From Bacillus_BD sp963765265 (GTDB lineage Bacteria > Bacillota > Bacilli > Bacillales > Cytobacillaceae): a stretch of DNA of 64,000 nt. The DNA is taken from positions 186,001 through 250,000 of the forward strand of contig CAVXVN010000008.1 in assembly GCA_963765265.1 (NCBI GenBank), given 5' to 3'. A model generated the notes under the pieces. The model searched no databases. It saw nothing but the letters and a program-made list of their open reading frames with translations, and was not told the DNA's origin. The translations under genes and the position numbers were made by a program. This document shows, piece after piece, positions 26,544-37,214 of the stretch (the stretch's first letter is position 1; every line of letters starts with the position of its first letter).

Positions 26544-27866
26544 ATGAAAATAACAGTTGCTGGGACTGGGTATGTTGGGCTAGTGACAGGTGTTTGTTTG
26601 GCAGAGTTGGGTCATCATGTGACTTGTATCGATATTCAAAGTCAAAAAATCAAAATGCTTCAATCAAGCCTTTCCCCAATTTATGAGCCAGGACTAGAAC
26701 CTCTCTTAATTAAAAATCAATCAAATAATCAACTGAATTTTACAACCAACCCTCAAATTGCTTATGCTCAAGCGGAAATCATTTTTATAACGGTAGGAAC
26801 ACCTGAAAAAGAGGATGGGACAGCCGATTTACAATACATCGAAAATGTATGCTTATCCATTGCTGAACATATTGAAAACGATGTGATTATTTGCACAAAA
26901 AGTACCGTACCTGTTGGAACAAATGAAAAAATAAAACAAATCATAAATGGAAATAAACTGCCATATATACACATAGATGTGATCTCCAATCCCGAATTTC
27001 TTCGCGAGGGTTCTGCCATTTTTGATTTTTATCATGGTGACCGTATTGTCATTGGTGCCGATAATCCCGAAGCCGTCAAAGTAATGGAGCAATTGTATCT
27101 TCCCCTAGGTATCCCCCTAATCAAAACGGATATTAAGAGTGCAGAAATGATTAAATACGCTTCCAATGCTTTTTTAGCAACAAAAATTAGCTTCATTAAT
27201 GAAATTGCTGCCCTTTGCGAAAAAGTCGGTGCCAATATTGATGAAGTATCCTACGGGATTGGCCAAGATAAGAGGATTGGCCCCCATTTTCTTCAAGCTG
27301 GTATTGGATACGGGGGTTCTTGTTTTCCAAAAGATACGAAAGCTCTCGCTAAACTTGCTGGGAATGTTCAACATTCCTTCGAGCTATTGAACGCTGTCAT
27401 TGAAGTGAATAATCGACAACAATCACTCCCTGTTCTGAAGGCAAAAGAACTATTCGGTTCGTTACTCGGAAAAAAAGTTACCGTTCTTGGTCTTTCTTTT
27501 AAACCAAAGACAGATGATATCCGAGAAGCTGCTTCATTACAGATCATAAATGGACTTTTGAATGAAAGTGCAATCGTTACAGCCTATGATCCGATTGCTA
27601 TTACAAATGCAAAGAAAGTATTTGGAAACCAGATCACTTACACAGATGACATTCGTGATGCTTTAATGGATAGTGAATTAGCCATTATTGCCACTGAATG
27701 GGACCAAATTAAATCGTTTCCATTACATTTGTACGAATTATATATGAAGGAAGCCATTATTATTGATGGGAGAAATTGCTTGCCTTTACATGAAATGATC
27801 AACCATTCGATTCATTATATTTCCATCGGAAGATCTTCCAGTTTGCCTACATTTCGAAATAAGTAA
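26544..27866 (+). CDS. ugd: UDP-glucose 6-dehydrogenase
   Basis: 440 residues. N-terminal Rossmann domain (ITVAGTGYVGLVTGVCLAEL), the catalytic Cys in GIGYGGSCFPKDTKAL (about 255-270), and the C-terminal UDP-binding domain with GLSFKPKTDDIREAAS. It oxidises UDP-glucose twice to UDP-glucuronate, a precursor of teichuronic acid, capsule or glucuronosyl lipids. TAGGAGGGA lies before the ATG. PAP2 phosphatase and glycosyltransferase genes follow on the same strand (gaps 134 and 38 bases), which suggests an envelope glycoconjugate cluster. TuaD is the Bacillus equivalent. Confidence 0.93.
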   Translation: MKITVAGTGYVGLVTGVCLAELGHHVTCIDIQSQKIKMLQSSLSPIYEPGLEPLLIKNQSNNQLNFTTNPQIAYAQAEIIFITVGTPEKEDGTADLQYIENVCLSIAEHIENDVIICTKSTVPVGTNEKIKQIINGNKLPYIHIDVISNPEFLREGSAIFDFYHGDRIVIGADNPEAVKVMEQLYLPLGIPLIKTDIKSAEMIKYASNAFLATKISFINEIAALCEKVGANIDEVSYGIGQDKRIGPHFLQAGIGYGGSCFPKDTKALAKLAGNVQHSFELLNAVIEVNNRQQSLPVLKAKELFGSLLGKKVTVLGLSFKPKTDDIREAASLQIINGLLNESAIVTAYDPIAITNAKKVFGNQITYTDDIRDALMDSELAIIATEWDQIKSFPLHLYELYMKEAIIIDGRNCLPLHEMINHSIHYISIGRSSSLPTFRNK

Positions 27867-28000
27867 TATGTGTACTTTTTCATTTATTCATGAATGAGTA
27901 TTTCTTATCAAAAAATTAACATTCCTTTCGTATTTGCTAAACAACCTTGAATTAAAATGAAAGTATCTTTCATTCACCATGAATACAAGGAGTGTAGAAA

Positions 28001-28528
28001 TTGCCTAAACTTTTACTAAGTTTTTATCATTTTGAATGTCGTTTATTCCAACAAGTAAACCGTCATTTTGATAAAAAAATGCTCAATCTTTTTTTCAGCA
28101 CGATTACGCATATGGGGGGAGCTACTTTTACCATTTTATCGACCATACTATTGATTCTAATTTCTAACAATCAGACAAAAGTGGCAGCTTATTCAAGTGC
28201 ACTTGCCTTGGCAATCAGTCATATTCCCGTACAATTAGTTAAAAAACTTTTTCCGCGTAAAAGACCTTATTTAATGATAGAAGAAACAAAAGTACCTTTA
28301 AATCCATTGAAAGATCATTCTTTTCCATCTGGACATACAACAGCTATTTTTTCTGTGATTATTCCATTCGTCCTATTTGTGCCAGCTCTCTCCTTTATTC
28401 TGATACCTTTAGGATTATGCGTGGGTTTATCCAGAATCTATTTAGGTCTTCACTATCCTTCAGATGTAATGGCCGGCGGGCTTCTTGGGTCATGCGTAGG
28501 AGTATTTTGTTTCTTATTTATATTTTAG
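28001..28528 (+). CDS. PAP2-family membrane phosphatase
   Basis: 175 residues with about five membrane helices. All three PAP2 signatures are present: KKLFPRKRPYL, PSGHTT and SRIYLGLHYPSD. Such enzymes remove phosphate from undecaprenyl pyrophosphate, phosphatidate or phosphatidylglycerophosphate at the outer membrane face. The start is a TTG at 28001 with AAGGAG eight bases upstream. Position between ugd and a glycosyltransferase suggests recycling of the lipid carrier for an envelope polymer, or production of diacylglycerol as an acceptor. Both are inference. Confidence 0.88.
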   Translation: MPKLLLSFYHFECRLFQQVNRHFDKKMLNLFFSTITHMGGATFTILSTILLILISNNQTKVAAYSSALALAISHIPVQLVKKLFPRKRPYLMIEETKVPLNPLKDHSFPSGHTTAIFSVIIPFVLFVPALSFILIPLGLCVGLSRIYLGLHYPSDVMAGGLLGSCVGVFCFLFIF

Positions 28529-28566
28529 ATTCCAGTTACGTTCTATCATAATTAGGGGGAAGACAC

Positions 28567-29712
28567 ATGAAGATAGCTATTTTCACAGATACCTTTTTCC
28601 CAGACATAAACGGAGTCGCACGTACATTAAAACGATTTACAGATTATTTACATGAACAAGAATATTTCCTTTAAAGTCTTTGCGCCAAAGGGAACTTCAA
28701 ACGAGTATGTAACAGATCATATTCACCGATTTGAAAGTCTTTCCTTTTTCTTATATCCGGAATGTCGTTTAGCACTGCCCAATCTTCTGCAAATTAAAGC
28801 GGAATTACAAGACTTCTCCCCTGACATCATTCATGTAGCAACTCCATTTAATATGGGTCTTTGTGGGGTTTATTATGCAAAAAAATTAAACATCCCCCTT
28901 GTTGGCTCCTATCACACTGATTTTGATCAGTATTTAAAATATTATGATTTACAATTCTTTTCTAAATTGGTTTGGAAATATATGAATTGGTTTCATAGCC
29001 CCTTTCAAAAACTCTTTGTTCCCTCGAAAGAAACACTGCAACAACTAAATGGTCGTAACTTTAAAAATTTAGAAATATGGCCTAGAGGGGTGGATTGTCA
29101 ACTTTTTCACCCTCAATTATGATAAAAACTCTGTACGTGAAAAATATGGTAGTATCGAAAAAATATATACTCCTATATGTTGGCAGATTAGCACCTGAGA
29201 AGGATGTCAAAACACTTCTTGATGTTGCCAAATCAATACCACCTGAAATAGATAAAGATATTCAATGGGTATGGGTTGGAGATGGTCCTTTAAGAGAGGA
29301 ATTAGAAAACGAAGCACCTAAAAATGTGATTTTTACAGGCTATTTAAACGGTGAAGAATTAGCTGAAATTTACTGTGCCTCTGACTTATTTGTTTTTCCT
29401 TCTCCAACTGAAACCTTTGGTAATGTGGTCCTCGAAGCACTTGCAAGTGGTACACCTGTCATTGGAGCTAATTCTGGTGGCGTAAGAAATGTTGTTCAAG
29501 CAGAGATAACTGGAACTTTGTGTAAACCAGGTGAATCGCAGGAGTTTGCAAACTCAATTGTTCAATTATTAACCCATGATAGTATTCGTTGGCAAATGGG
29601 TATGGAAGGTAGAAAATACGCTTTATCACAGCGATGGGATCGTATTTTTGATCAACTACTACTCCAGTACGATGGTGTAATCAATGAACAAAGAAACGAA
29701 CAATATGCTTAA
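28567..29712 (+). CDS. GT4-family glycosyltransferase (three frameshifts)
   Basis: 380 residues after repair. The N-terminal domain begins MKIAIFTDTFFPDINGVART, with HVATPFNMGL and SYHTDFDQY. The C-terminal domain has LLYVGRLAPEKDVKTLLDVA, WVGDGPLREELE, FPSPTETFGNVVLEALASG and GTPVIGANSGG (GT4 retaining fold, EX7E-type region). Each break is cured by removing one base: G at 28660, T at 29117-29118, and A in the A6 run 29158-29163. It is related to mannosyl/glucosyl transferases that build glycolipids (MgtA/UgtP-like group), possibly using UDP-glucuronate from Ugd. The true acceptor is unknown. Confidence 0.85.
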
Positions 29713-29759
29713 TCCCTTTCTGTTAAATTTGTCAGAATCTTGAATATTTACTAATTTGA

Positions 29760-29796
29760 GGCTGCTAATCAATCATGATTGATTAGCAGCCTTTTA
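29760..29796 (+). terminator. terminator after the glycosyltransferase
   Basis: GGCTGCTAATCAATC and GATTGATTAGCAGCC form a perfect 15-bp stem, then TTTTATA. Confidence 0.9.
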
Positions 29797-30051
29797 TATG
29801 ATTGACATCATATTTTTTAAAGGTTTGTGAGTTAATTGTATTGATACCCCCATCATCTATATGGTCATGAAAGGCTAAAATGATTTAAAAAAATTAAGTA
29901 AAGAAGTTGAAAATGTTTTTTTAAAAAAGTAAATTGAATATTAACAAAAGGTTAATTATTGTAAACAATTAGAAAATATCGCATTCTTTCATTTGAAAGC
30001 ATGTATACTAAACTTGCAACTATTTAAAAGATTCAAGGAGGCAAACAAGTT

Positions 30052-30255
30052 ATGAAAAGCTTAAAACAATGGTTTTTAGTATTAATGGCAGCTTTAATGG
30101 TAGTAGGATTTTCAACTGGGTGCAGTAACGAAACTGAGACTGAACCTGAGACTGAAGAAAATCAAACAGATGGATTGAAACTGAAGAGGTACGGAAATGA
30201 AGATGGTACTGAAACTGAAGACGGTACTGAAGAAGAAACCGAAAAAACTGAATAA
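30052..30255 (+). CDS. small acidic lipoprotein
   Basis: 67 residues. The signal MKSLKQWFLVLMAALMVVGF runs to a lipobox FSTGC, with the lipidated Cys at 24. The mature part is a Glu/Thr-rich acidic tail with TETE and DGTE repeats. A basic patch (LKLKRYGN) interrupts the repeats exactly where the DNA repeat is out of register, so a local frame error is likely and the true tail may be fully acidic. AAGGAGG lies before the ATG. No family is recognised. Confidence 0.7.
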   Translation: MKSLKQWFLVLMAALMVVGFSTGCSNETETEPETEENQTDGLKLKRYGNEDGTETEDGTEEETEKTE

Positions 30256-30512
30256 TAGAATTAGTATAGGTAATGGGCTGAACGATTTCTCGTTCAGTCC
30301 TACTGATTCCTCCCCCCTTTTCTACCCTTACACCCATTTAAATCTATTCTTTCTTAAGGCACTTAACAAACAAGAAAAAATCCTTCTACATTCCCTTCTT
30401 TTTGTCTTAATTACTAGACATTCTCCACCTATCATAAACAAATAATGAAACCTTTTCTCCATAATTAACGTACTATATAATCAAACAATACATAAATAAG
30501 GAGAAATGACGA

Positions 30513-31317
30513 TTGATTGATTCGAAAGATTGGTTAATAGAAGAATTGAAAAAAGTTGAAAATTGGGAGAAGGATCAAAGTGGTCTTTGGTTTTGGGAGA
30601 AACTTGGTCGTCTCCCCTTTAAACTCATTGATAAATTAACGCCCTGCATTCATTCAGAAAAAAATTGGTGTGATTTTGGATGAACTAGGTCAATACGTTC
30701 AGAATGGTGGAAGCTATTTAAGTTCAGAATCATCGCTTTCCACTTATTATCCAGACTTAGCCGATCATACGTTAGAAGAAGCGGCAAAACTCCCCCTCTC
30801 TACGATGGATCAGGCAGTAGAAAAACTGACCGGCAATCGAAAAAAGTTAGCTACGATTCAAGGAGCTAGTACGGGGATTGGAGGAATATTCACATTAACC
30901 ATCGATATTCCGCTCCTTCTCGGCTTGCAATTAAAAACATTACAAGATATAGCGATTTGTTACGGTTATGATCCAAAAGATAAAAAAGAGCGATTATTTA
31001 TTGTAAAATGTCTACAATTTGTCTCTGCTGACATTGTGGGTAAACAATCGATCTTAAAGCAAATAACTCGGTTCGACCAAAAGGATGATACTGCTAAAAG
31101 AGAGGTTCTATCTGAAATGCAAGGATGGCGCGAGGTCGTTTTTTCTTATCGTGATCAAATGGGTTGGAAAAAGCTATTTCAAATGATCCCTATTGCTGGT
31201 CTCGTGTTTGGTGCGTTTATAAATCGATCCGCTGTAAACGATATCGCTGAAGCTGGCAAGATGCTTTATCGTAAAAGAAGAATTATTGAGAGACTTGCCC
31301 TTATCTCGAATCAATAA
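30513..31317 (+). CDS. EcsC-family protein (frameshifted)
   Basis: 267 residues after repair. The start is a TTG at 30513 with AAGGAG nine bases upstream. It reads MIDSKDWLIEELKKVENWEK, then FWEKLGRLPFKLIDKLTP. Removing one C from CCC at 30642-30644 joins it to AFIQKKIGVILDELGQYVQN and the EcsC core with Gly-rich helices (GASTGIGGIFTLTIDIPLLL). EcsC proteins accompany the EcsAB transporter in some Bacilli, but their molecular role is unknown. No ecsAB is adjacent here. Confidence 0.8.
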
Positions 31318-31361
31318 AAGAAGAGTCTTGATTTCATTTTTTTGAATCAAGACTCTTCTTT
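31317..31361 (+). terminator. terminator of the EcsC gene
   Basis: AAAGAAGAGTCTTGATT and an almost perfect complement around a T-rich loop. Confidence 0.85.
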
Positions 31362-31617
31362 GCATTTTAAGTATAACTGTTTTATCAAATCCACCAATTT
31401 AAAAAAATCTAACTAGCATATTTCAAGTTAAGCGGTGATATTTCGTCTTGAGAGCTGATTACATTTATTTAGCTCTACTTATGTTCACTCATGCTCACTA
31501 ATTGAGTCAAATACACATAACATTCCCAATATTCCTTGATAATGATTTTATAGATTGGTAGTATAAGGACGTTGATGAAAGTAAGAACAAAAATACGAAC
31601 AAGTTGGGAGAGGTTGC

Positions 31618-31935
31618 ATGTTAAAGAACAAAACCATTGCCTTATTAGGGGCTGGATCTATGGCAGAAGCCATGATTTCTGGGATCGTAAAACCTGGAAA
31701 GATCCCATTAAACCAAGTCATTGTTACTAACAATAGCAACACAAAACGCCTACAACAACTTGAGAAAGTTTATGGAATAAACGGGGTCACAAAAGAAAAC
31801 TTAAACTTTGAAAAAATCGATATGTTTATCCTCGCAATGAAACCAAAAGATGCAAATACAGCTATCCAATCAATCCGACATTCACTCCAGCCACAGTAAC
31901 TAGTTCTCTCTGTAAGTATCTTTCCCACTCTTCAA
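31618..31935 (+). pseudogene. proC: pyrroline-5-carboxylate reductase, truncated
   Basis: 93 residues match the ProC N-terminus: IALLGAGSMAEAMISGIV (NADPH-binding Rossmann loop), VIVTNNSNTKRLQQLEKVYG and DMFILAMKPKDANTAIQSI. A TAA follows at 31897 where family members read on into QLVLSVVAGI; the codons after it (CTA GTT CTC TCT GTA) still encode LVLSV, then homology ends. About 165 C-terminal residues, including the active site, are missing before proB begins. The Shine-Dalgarno (GGGAGAGG) is intact. Another proC, proG or proI elsewhere would be needed for proline synthesis. Confidence 0.75.
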
Positions 31936-31973
31936 TGGTTCTATTAACAAAAAATTGGTACAGGGGTGATCGG

Positions 31974-33099
31974 ATGTCCTCGAACACAAAACAACTGAGA
32001 ATCGTTATTAAAGTAGGAAGCAGTTCGTTAACAAGTCGACACGGCGAAATCAGTCTAAAAAAGCTTGAAAAATTAGTTGATGAAATTGTGTATTTAAAAG
32101 ATGCAGGTCATGAAGTTGTCCTCGTATCATCTGGTGCTGTTGCGGCAGGATATCGTAAACTAGGCTGTCTTAAACGTCCAAATACTCTTCCCGAAAAACA
32201 GGCTGCTGCCTCAATCGGTCAAGTTTTATTAATGGAATCGTATACTAAGCTTTTTTTATCACATGGTTATGTAGCAGCCCAAATATTAATAACGAGAAGT
32301 GATTTTTTAGATGAAGATCGCTATACAAATGTTCGGAATACATTAAACGTATTGTTAGAAAGAGGAATTATTCCGATCGTCAATGAGAACGATACGGTTA
32401 CAGTTGATCGATTAAAGTTTGGGGATAATGATACACTCTCAGCAAAAGTAGCCGGATTAGCAGATGCCGATCAGTTAGTCATATTATCTGATATTGATGG
32501 ACTTTATAATGCAAATCCTGCGAAACATACTCACGCCAAATTATTGGAACATGTCGATGAAATAACTCCTGAAATTGAATCAGCTGCAGGTGGTTCAGGC
32601 AGTTCAGTAGGTACAGGTGGAATGAAATCAAAAATCGAGGCAGTCAAAATTGCTATGGCTTCAAATATTGCCACGTTTTTGGGAAACGCAAGCACAGAAA
32701 ATATTGTCGTTGATGCCGTTTTTAGGAAAGGCAAAAGGTACTTATTTTAAAACAGAAACACCTTCGATAAATTTAAATCAAAAGAAAAAATGGATTGCCT
32801 TCAATTCACGACCTGAAGGAGAAATCATCATTGATCATCTGGCTAAAAAACGAATGATTGAGAATCAGCAAAGTCTTCTACCCTCTGGAATTTACCAAGT
32901 AAAGGGTCAGTTTAAAAAAGGCGCAGTCATTCGAATTATTGATACTTATGGAAACGAAATTGGATGTGGAGTTGTGAATTTTTCATCAGGGGAATTAAAG
33001 CTACTAACTGAACAAGGATTGGACATAGCAATCAATCCCCCATTCGTTATGGATATTAATCTTTTTGTTTGTTATTCAGATGTTCCTATTACAGTTTAA
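31974..33099 (+). CDS. proB: glutamate 5-kinase (frameshifted)
   Basis: 374 residues after repair, full length. The kinase domain has IVIKVGSSSLTSRHG, VLVSSGAVAAGYRKLG, PIVNENDTV and GTGGMKSKIEAVKIA; the C-terminal PUA domain (about 280-370) follows. One T too many in the T5 run at 32719-32723 splits the gene; removing it restores VDAVLGKAKGTYFKTETPSI. ProB makes glutamyl-5-phosphate, the first step to proline. Start ATG at 31974 with GGGGTGAT upstream; the 13 extra N-terminal residues of the longest reading are not conserved. proA, normally next, is absent from the window. Confidence 0.9.
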
Positions 33100-33171
33100 T
33101 TCTCACCATTAGGATCCGAATACATTAAAAGAAAATAAAACTGTATACGTATGTGAAAAAGGCTTAATATC

Positions 33172-33209
33172 AAAAAACATCCCTTTTCTAATGAAAAAGG
33201 ATGTTTTTT
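33172..33209. terminator. bidirectional terminator between proB and kimA
   Basis: AAAAAACATCC pairs with GGATGTTTTTT; A- and T-runs on both sides suit both convergent genes. Confidence 0.85.
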
Positions 33210-33247
33210 GTCAATTTAAAATTCATATTGTTAAAACAACATAACTT

Positions 33248-35069
33248 TTATTTTTTTAAATGAAAAGGTACAGTTGTGATAACCACGTCTTTCCTGAAAA
33301 GTAGGAAGGAACGAATCAGTAAGCTGGATTGATTATGAAGAATATTATGCCAGCCTTTCTTCGGAATAAATTGTGGAATGACAACCGTAACTCGATAATT
33401 CGATTCACTCGCTTTATGTTCAACCGTATCCACAAATTTTGTCAACGGATTGATAATACTTCTATAATACGAGTATAGAGTAACTAGTCTTACATCAGGT
33501 TGAAAGTTTTTCCATTTATCTTCCATTTTCTTTTCGCTTTCTCTATCAAAAGCAACATATACGGCTATAATCTGATTTGCTGATAAAGATTTTGCATAGT
33601 TTAAGGAGTTTTCTACTACCGTCGTAATACCAGCAACAGGAACAATAATAACATGGCCCTCAATCGGGATACTTTTCACATTAGCAGTTATCCTTAATTG
33701 TTCACCAACCGATTGATAATGACGGTTGATTTTGTGAAACCCTATTACGATGACCGGTAAAAAGACCAATACTGGCCAAACCTGTGGAAACTTGGTTAGA
33801 AAGAATACAATCGTGACCACAAAACTAATAATGGCTCCAATTGTATTGACTATTAGTTTTGGTACCCATCCTTTAGGCTTTTCACGAATCCACTTAACGA
33901 TCATTCCAGTTTGGGATAATGTAAATGGAATAAATACACCCACTGCATATAATGGAATCAGATGTTCTGTCTGACCTTTAAAAACAATAATTAAGATAAT
34001 AGAAGAAATTCCAAGAATCAGTATTCCATTTGAGTACCCTAATCGGTCTCCTCTTATTGTAAACATTCTGGCAATAAATTTATCTTTTGCCAAATTAACA
34101 GCCAGCAAAGGGAAAGCAGAATAACCTGTATTAGCAGCCAGAATTAAGATCAACGCAGTAGTTCCTTGAATAAAGAAATACATGAAATTCCGTCCAAATA
34201 TTTCTTCAGCCATTTGTGAAATAACAGTTACCTCTGTTTTAGGAGAAATTCCATAAAAATAAGCCAAAAAGACGATTCCTGAAAATAACACAGCAAGTAA
34301 AGCTCCCATTGCCATAAGTGTTTTTGCTGCATTATTTGGTGCAGGGTCTTTAAAGTTTGGAATGGCATTTGAAATCGCCTCCACCCCTGTTAAAGCAGAA
34401 CTACCTGATGCAAAAGCTCTAAGCAGAATAAACAAACTGATTCCTGCAACAGGTGTTCCAATTGGTGCATGTAAAGTAGGCGATACCCCACCTGTAACAA
34501 CGTTGTAAATACCCACTCCAATTAAAATGAATAAAGCAAGAACAAATAAATAAACAGGATATGCTAAAATAGAAGCAGATTCTGTTACACCTCTTAAGTT
34601 CAAGATCGTAATAAAAACTACAAACAAAATGGCAATAATGACATTATAAGCATGTAAAGCAGGAAAGGCTGAAGTAATGGCATCTGTACCTGCGGATACA
34701 CTTACTGCTACAGTTAAAATGTAATCAACTAACAAGGATCCACCGGCTATTAGCCCAGAATTCACCCCTAAATTTTCCTTTGATACGACATATGCTCCCC
34801 CACCATGAGGATAAGCAAAGATGATTTGTCGATAAGACAAGATAAGTGCTGTTAATAGAATTAATACCCCTATCGCAATTGGAATTGAGTACCAGAAAGC
34901 TACTGTACCCAATAGTAACAAGCACGATTAATATTTGTTCAGGACCATAAGCAACCGATGATAAGGCATCAGAAGAAAGAATTGCTAATGCTTTCGTTTT
35001 ATTGAGCTTTTGTTCTCCTAATTCTGTTGATTTTAAAGGTCGTCCAATTAAAAATCTTTTGATCGTCAT
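33248..35069 (-). CDS. kimA: KimA/YdaO-type high-affinity potassium importer (frameshifted)
   Basis: 606 residues after repair, the length of Bacillus KimA. The N-terminus FLIGRPLKSTELGEQKLNKT and LSSDALSSVAYGPEQIL are diagnostic. An APC-superfamily core of 12 helices follows (GGGAYVVSKENLGVNSGLIA), then a cytosolic alpha/beta domain (about 440-606) that mediates dimerisation and c-di-AMP inhibition. One extra G in the GGG at 34908-34910 breaks the frame; removing it gives VTIGTVAFWYSIPIAIGV. KimA is a K+/H+ symporter used at low external K+. The upstream c-di-AMP riboswitch is the expected control. Confidence 0.92.
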
Positions 35070-35149
35070 TGATTTTCACCACCCATTATTATGTATATTG
35101 CCCACTTAAATAAATACTTATCAAAACAAATTCATTTAATGAATTAAAA

Positions 35150-35187
35150 AATGCCTCCAAGTCAATAATAAATAGACTTGAAGACAT
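35150..35187 (-). terminator. riboswitch-controlled terminator upstream of kimA
   Basis: On the minus strand ATGTCTTCAAGTC pairs with GACTTGGAGGCAT, then T6. It lies between the c-di-AMP aptamer and the kimA start. Confidence 0.85.
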
Positions 35188-35203
35188 TATAATTTTTGTC
35201 CCA

Positions 35204-35356
35204 CAAGCTCCACCTTCCTTCTCATATAACGCTTACGAGGTTAGCTGTCGGATTCGGACCATTGAGTAGCCCTACCTTTAAAAGGATTCACCCCTTGAAT
35301 TATGTACATAATCCAAAAAAATGGTTCCCCCGCACCTTTAGGTTTCAGCGATTTAG
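35204..35356 (-). promoter_or_regulatory. c-di-AMP riboswitch (ydaO/yuaA class)
   Basis: Read on the minus strand, all class landmarks are in order: AATCGCTGAAACC, AAAGGTGCGGGGGAACC, GGGGTGAATCC, TAGGGCTAC, TCCGAATCC and GACAGCTAACCTCGTAAGCG. A -35-like TTGAAA with a TATAAA/TAAAAT -10 lies just upstream (35387-35416). High c-di-AMP, which signals high K+, should favour the terminator and switch kimA off. Confidence 0.96.
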
Positions 35357-35516
35357 AAATTTGAAACTGTTGATTATCATACTCCTCAATTTTATAAATG
35401 TAAATATAAATTTCAACCTAATGACATCGGAGGAAAAGCGATAATAATGAAACAAAAACATCGTGTTCATGAATGCACATTATTGATTTAATTCTAGAAA
35501 TGTTAGGAGGGAAAAC

Positions 35517-35645
35517 ATGATAAAGGAAAAGAAACCTTTAATGTCAGATGAATTTTTAGACGAATTAGCGGAAGCGATTAATCAACAATATGGTGGTCCA
35601 TCTCCAGAGACAAATGAAGAATTGACAATGAATGAGAATGACTAA
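35517..35645 (+). CDS. hypothetical 42-aa protein
   Basis: Too short for most ORF tables. The ATG at 35517 follows AGGAGGG by seven bases. The product starts MIKEKKPLMSDEFLDELAEA, then INQQYGGPSPETNEEL; it is acidic at the end, soluble and probably helical at the front with a Gly-Gly-Pro hinge. The strong ribosome site and codon pattern support a real gene. I do not recognise a family. It is divergent from kimA. Confidence 0.6.
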   Translation: MIKEKKPLMSDEFLDELAEAINQQYGGPSPETNEELTMNEND

Positions 35646-35698
35646 AAGCAAAATGTAAAGTGTCAAATAATATTTAATTTTATAACTTTAAATACACA

Positions 35699-35727
35699 TA
35701 ACCCCGTTCTGATTAAGAACAGGGTTA
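35699..35727. terminator. hairpin between the 42-aa gene and tnaA
   Basis: ATAACCCCGTTCT and AGAACAGGGTTAT with one mismatch. It is placed as a convergent terminator, but neither side has a clean T-run. Confidence 0.5.
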
Positions 35728-35763
35728 TCGTAAAGTTACTTTATTTTTTCTATTCTTATACAA

Positions 35764-37214
35764 TTACAAGCTATCGCCAAAGTCCGCTCTGAATTTGGCA
35801 ACTAATTCATTTTGCCAATCTGAAGTGGTTGTTAATTTTCCAAAGAAGAAACGTAATACGCTTGGTTCTTCGACAAATTTTAATCCGCCAATCAATTTAC
35901 GATTTTCATAGAGCCAAGCAACCCGGTCAACAGCATATTTCACTTGTGATAGTGTATATACACGGCGAGGCATTGCAAGGCGAACAAGTTCCATATGGGA
36001 TAATGTTTCGTTTCCATCTAGATCACGTTGCTCAGACATCGTGCCTCTTTCCATCCCACGTACACCACCTGCAAGATATAGGGCCGCTGCTAAGTGCACC
36101 TGCAGGATACTCTGTTTGCGGAATATGATCAACAAATTCCATTGCATTAATATGACAGCCTAACCCACCTGCTGGAGTCACAACCGGTACACCTTTTTTC
36201 AATAGTTCTTCTGTCATATAAGCAATAAATTGAGGTCCTTGATTGATCATATTTTCGTCCATTGTTTCATCAAGACCAACAGCAATCGCTTCCATTTCAC
36301 GAACAGACATCCCTCCATAAGTTAGGAATCCTTCATAAAGGGTAACATACTCGCGCATTTTCATATAAACGTCTTTATTACTTGTACAAATTGCACCGCC
36401 ACGTGCACTTCCTAGTTTACGAGCTGAGAAATAAATGATATCCGAAAGATCAGCAATTTCACGAGTAATTTCTCTGATGCTCATATCTTTACAGTTTTCT
36501 TCTCTTTCTTTAATAAAGTAAAGGTTATCGGACTAAAAGACTAGCATCTAAAATGAGCAATAAACCATGCTCATCACATACTTTCCGAACATCTTTCATA
36601 TTTTCAAGCGAGAAGGGCTGTCCGCCAATGAGATTCGTTCCAGCTTCCATACGAACAAAAGGAATATTTTCCACTCCATTCGTTTCAATAACATCTCTTA
36701 ATTTTGCAAGATCCATATTTCCTTTGAATGGATCTTCACTTGTAATGTTCAATGCTTCGTCTTTAAAAACTTCCTCTACTCTACCCCCATTTAACACAAT
36801 ATGGGATTTCGTTGTCGTGAAATGGTAGTTCATCGGAATAACAGAGCCTTGATTCACATATGCTTGTGAAATGATATTTTCACAAGCTCTCCCTTGGTGG
36901 GCAGGAAGGAAATATTTTTTACCGAAGATTTCTTCAATTTTACTTTCAAGTTTAGTAAATGTATTCGAACCTGCATAACTGTCATCGGCCTCTAACATGG
37001 CCGCTTGCTGCTTATCACTCATGGCATTAACACCACTATCTGTCAGCATATCCATAAAAACATCACGATTTTTTAATAGAAAGGTATTGTAGCCAGCCTC
37101 ATTTATCGCTTCTAAACGACGTTCAATCGGTGGTAAATTTAGTTTTTGTACGATACGTACTTTGTGCATCTCTAGTGGAACTTCATTTCCATAATAAAAT
37201 TTAATATTAGACAT
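35764..37214 (-). CDS. tnaA: tryptophanase (two frameshifts)
   Basis: 482 residues after repair. The beta-eliminating lyase fold is clear: NTFLLKNRDVFMDMLTDSG, FLPAHQGRACENII, GGQPFSLENMKDV, the PLP Lys in SARKLGSARGGAI, LYEGFLTYGGM and the C-terminal LRLAMPRR-like RLAMPRRVYT. Removing one base near 36532 restores ASLLADNLYFIKE (or LLSDN), and removing T at 36091 restores AGALAAALYLAGGVRGMERG. The enzyme splits tryptophan into indole, pyruvate and ammonia. Tyrosine phenol-lyase is a close relative, but overall resemblance favours tryptophanase. GGAGTGAAAAGG precedes the ATG. No tnaC-like leader peptide was found upstream. Confidence 0.85.

Noticed and set aside
31370..31617. Possible T-box leader before proC-proB
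   Set aside because: No AGGGTGGNACCGCG T-box sequence or specifier stem could be found.
35447..35491. 14-codon ORF with GGAGGAAAA upstream of the 42-aa gene
   Set aside because: Could be a leader peptide, but spacing is long and nothing else supports translation.
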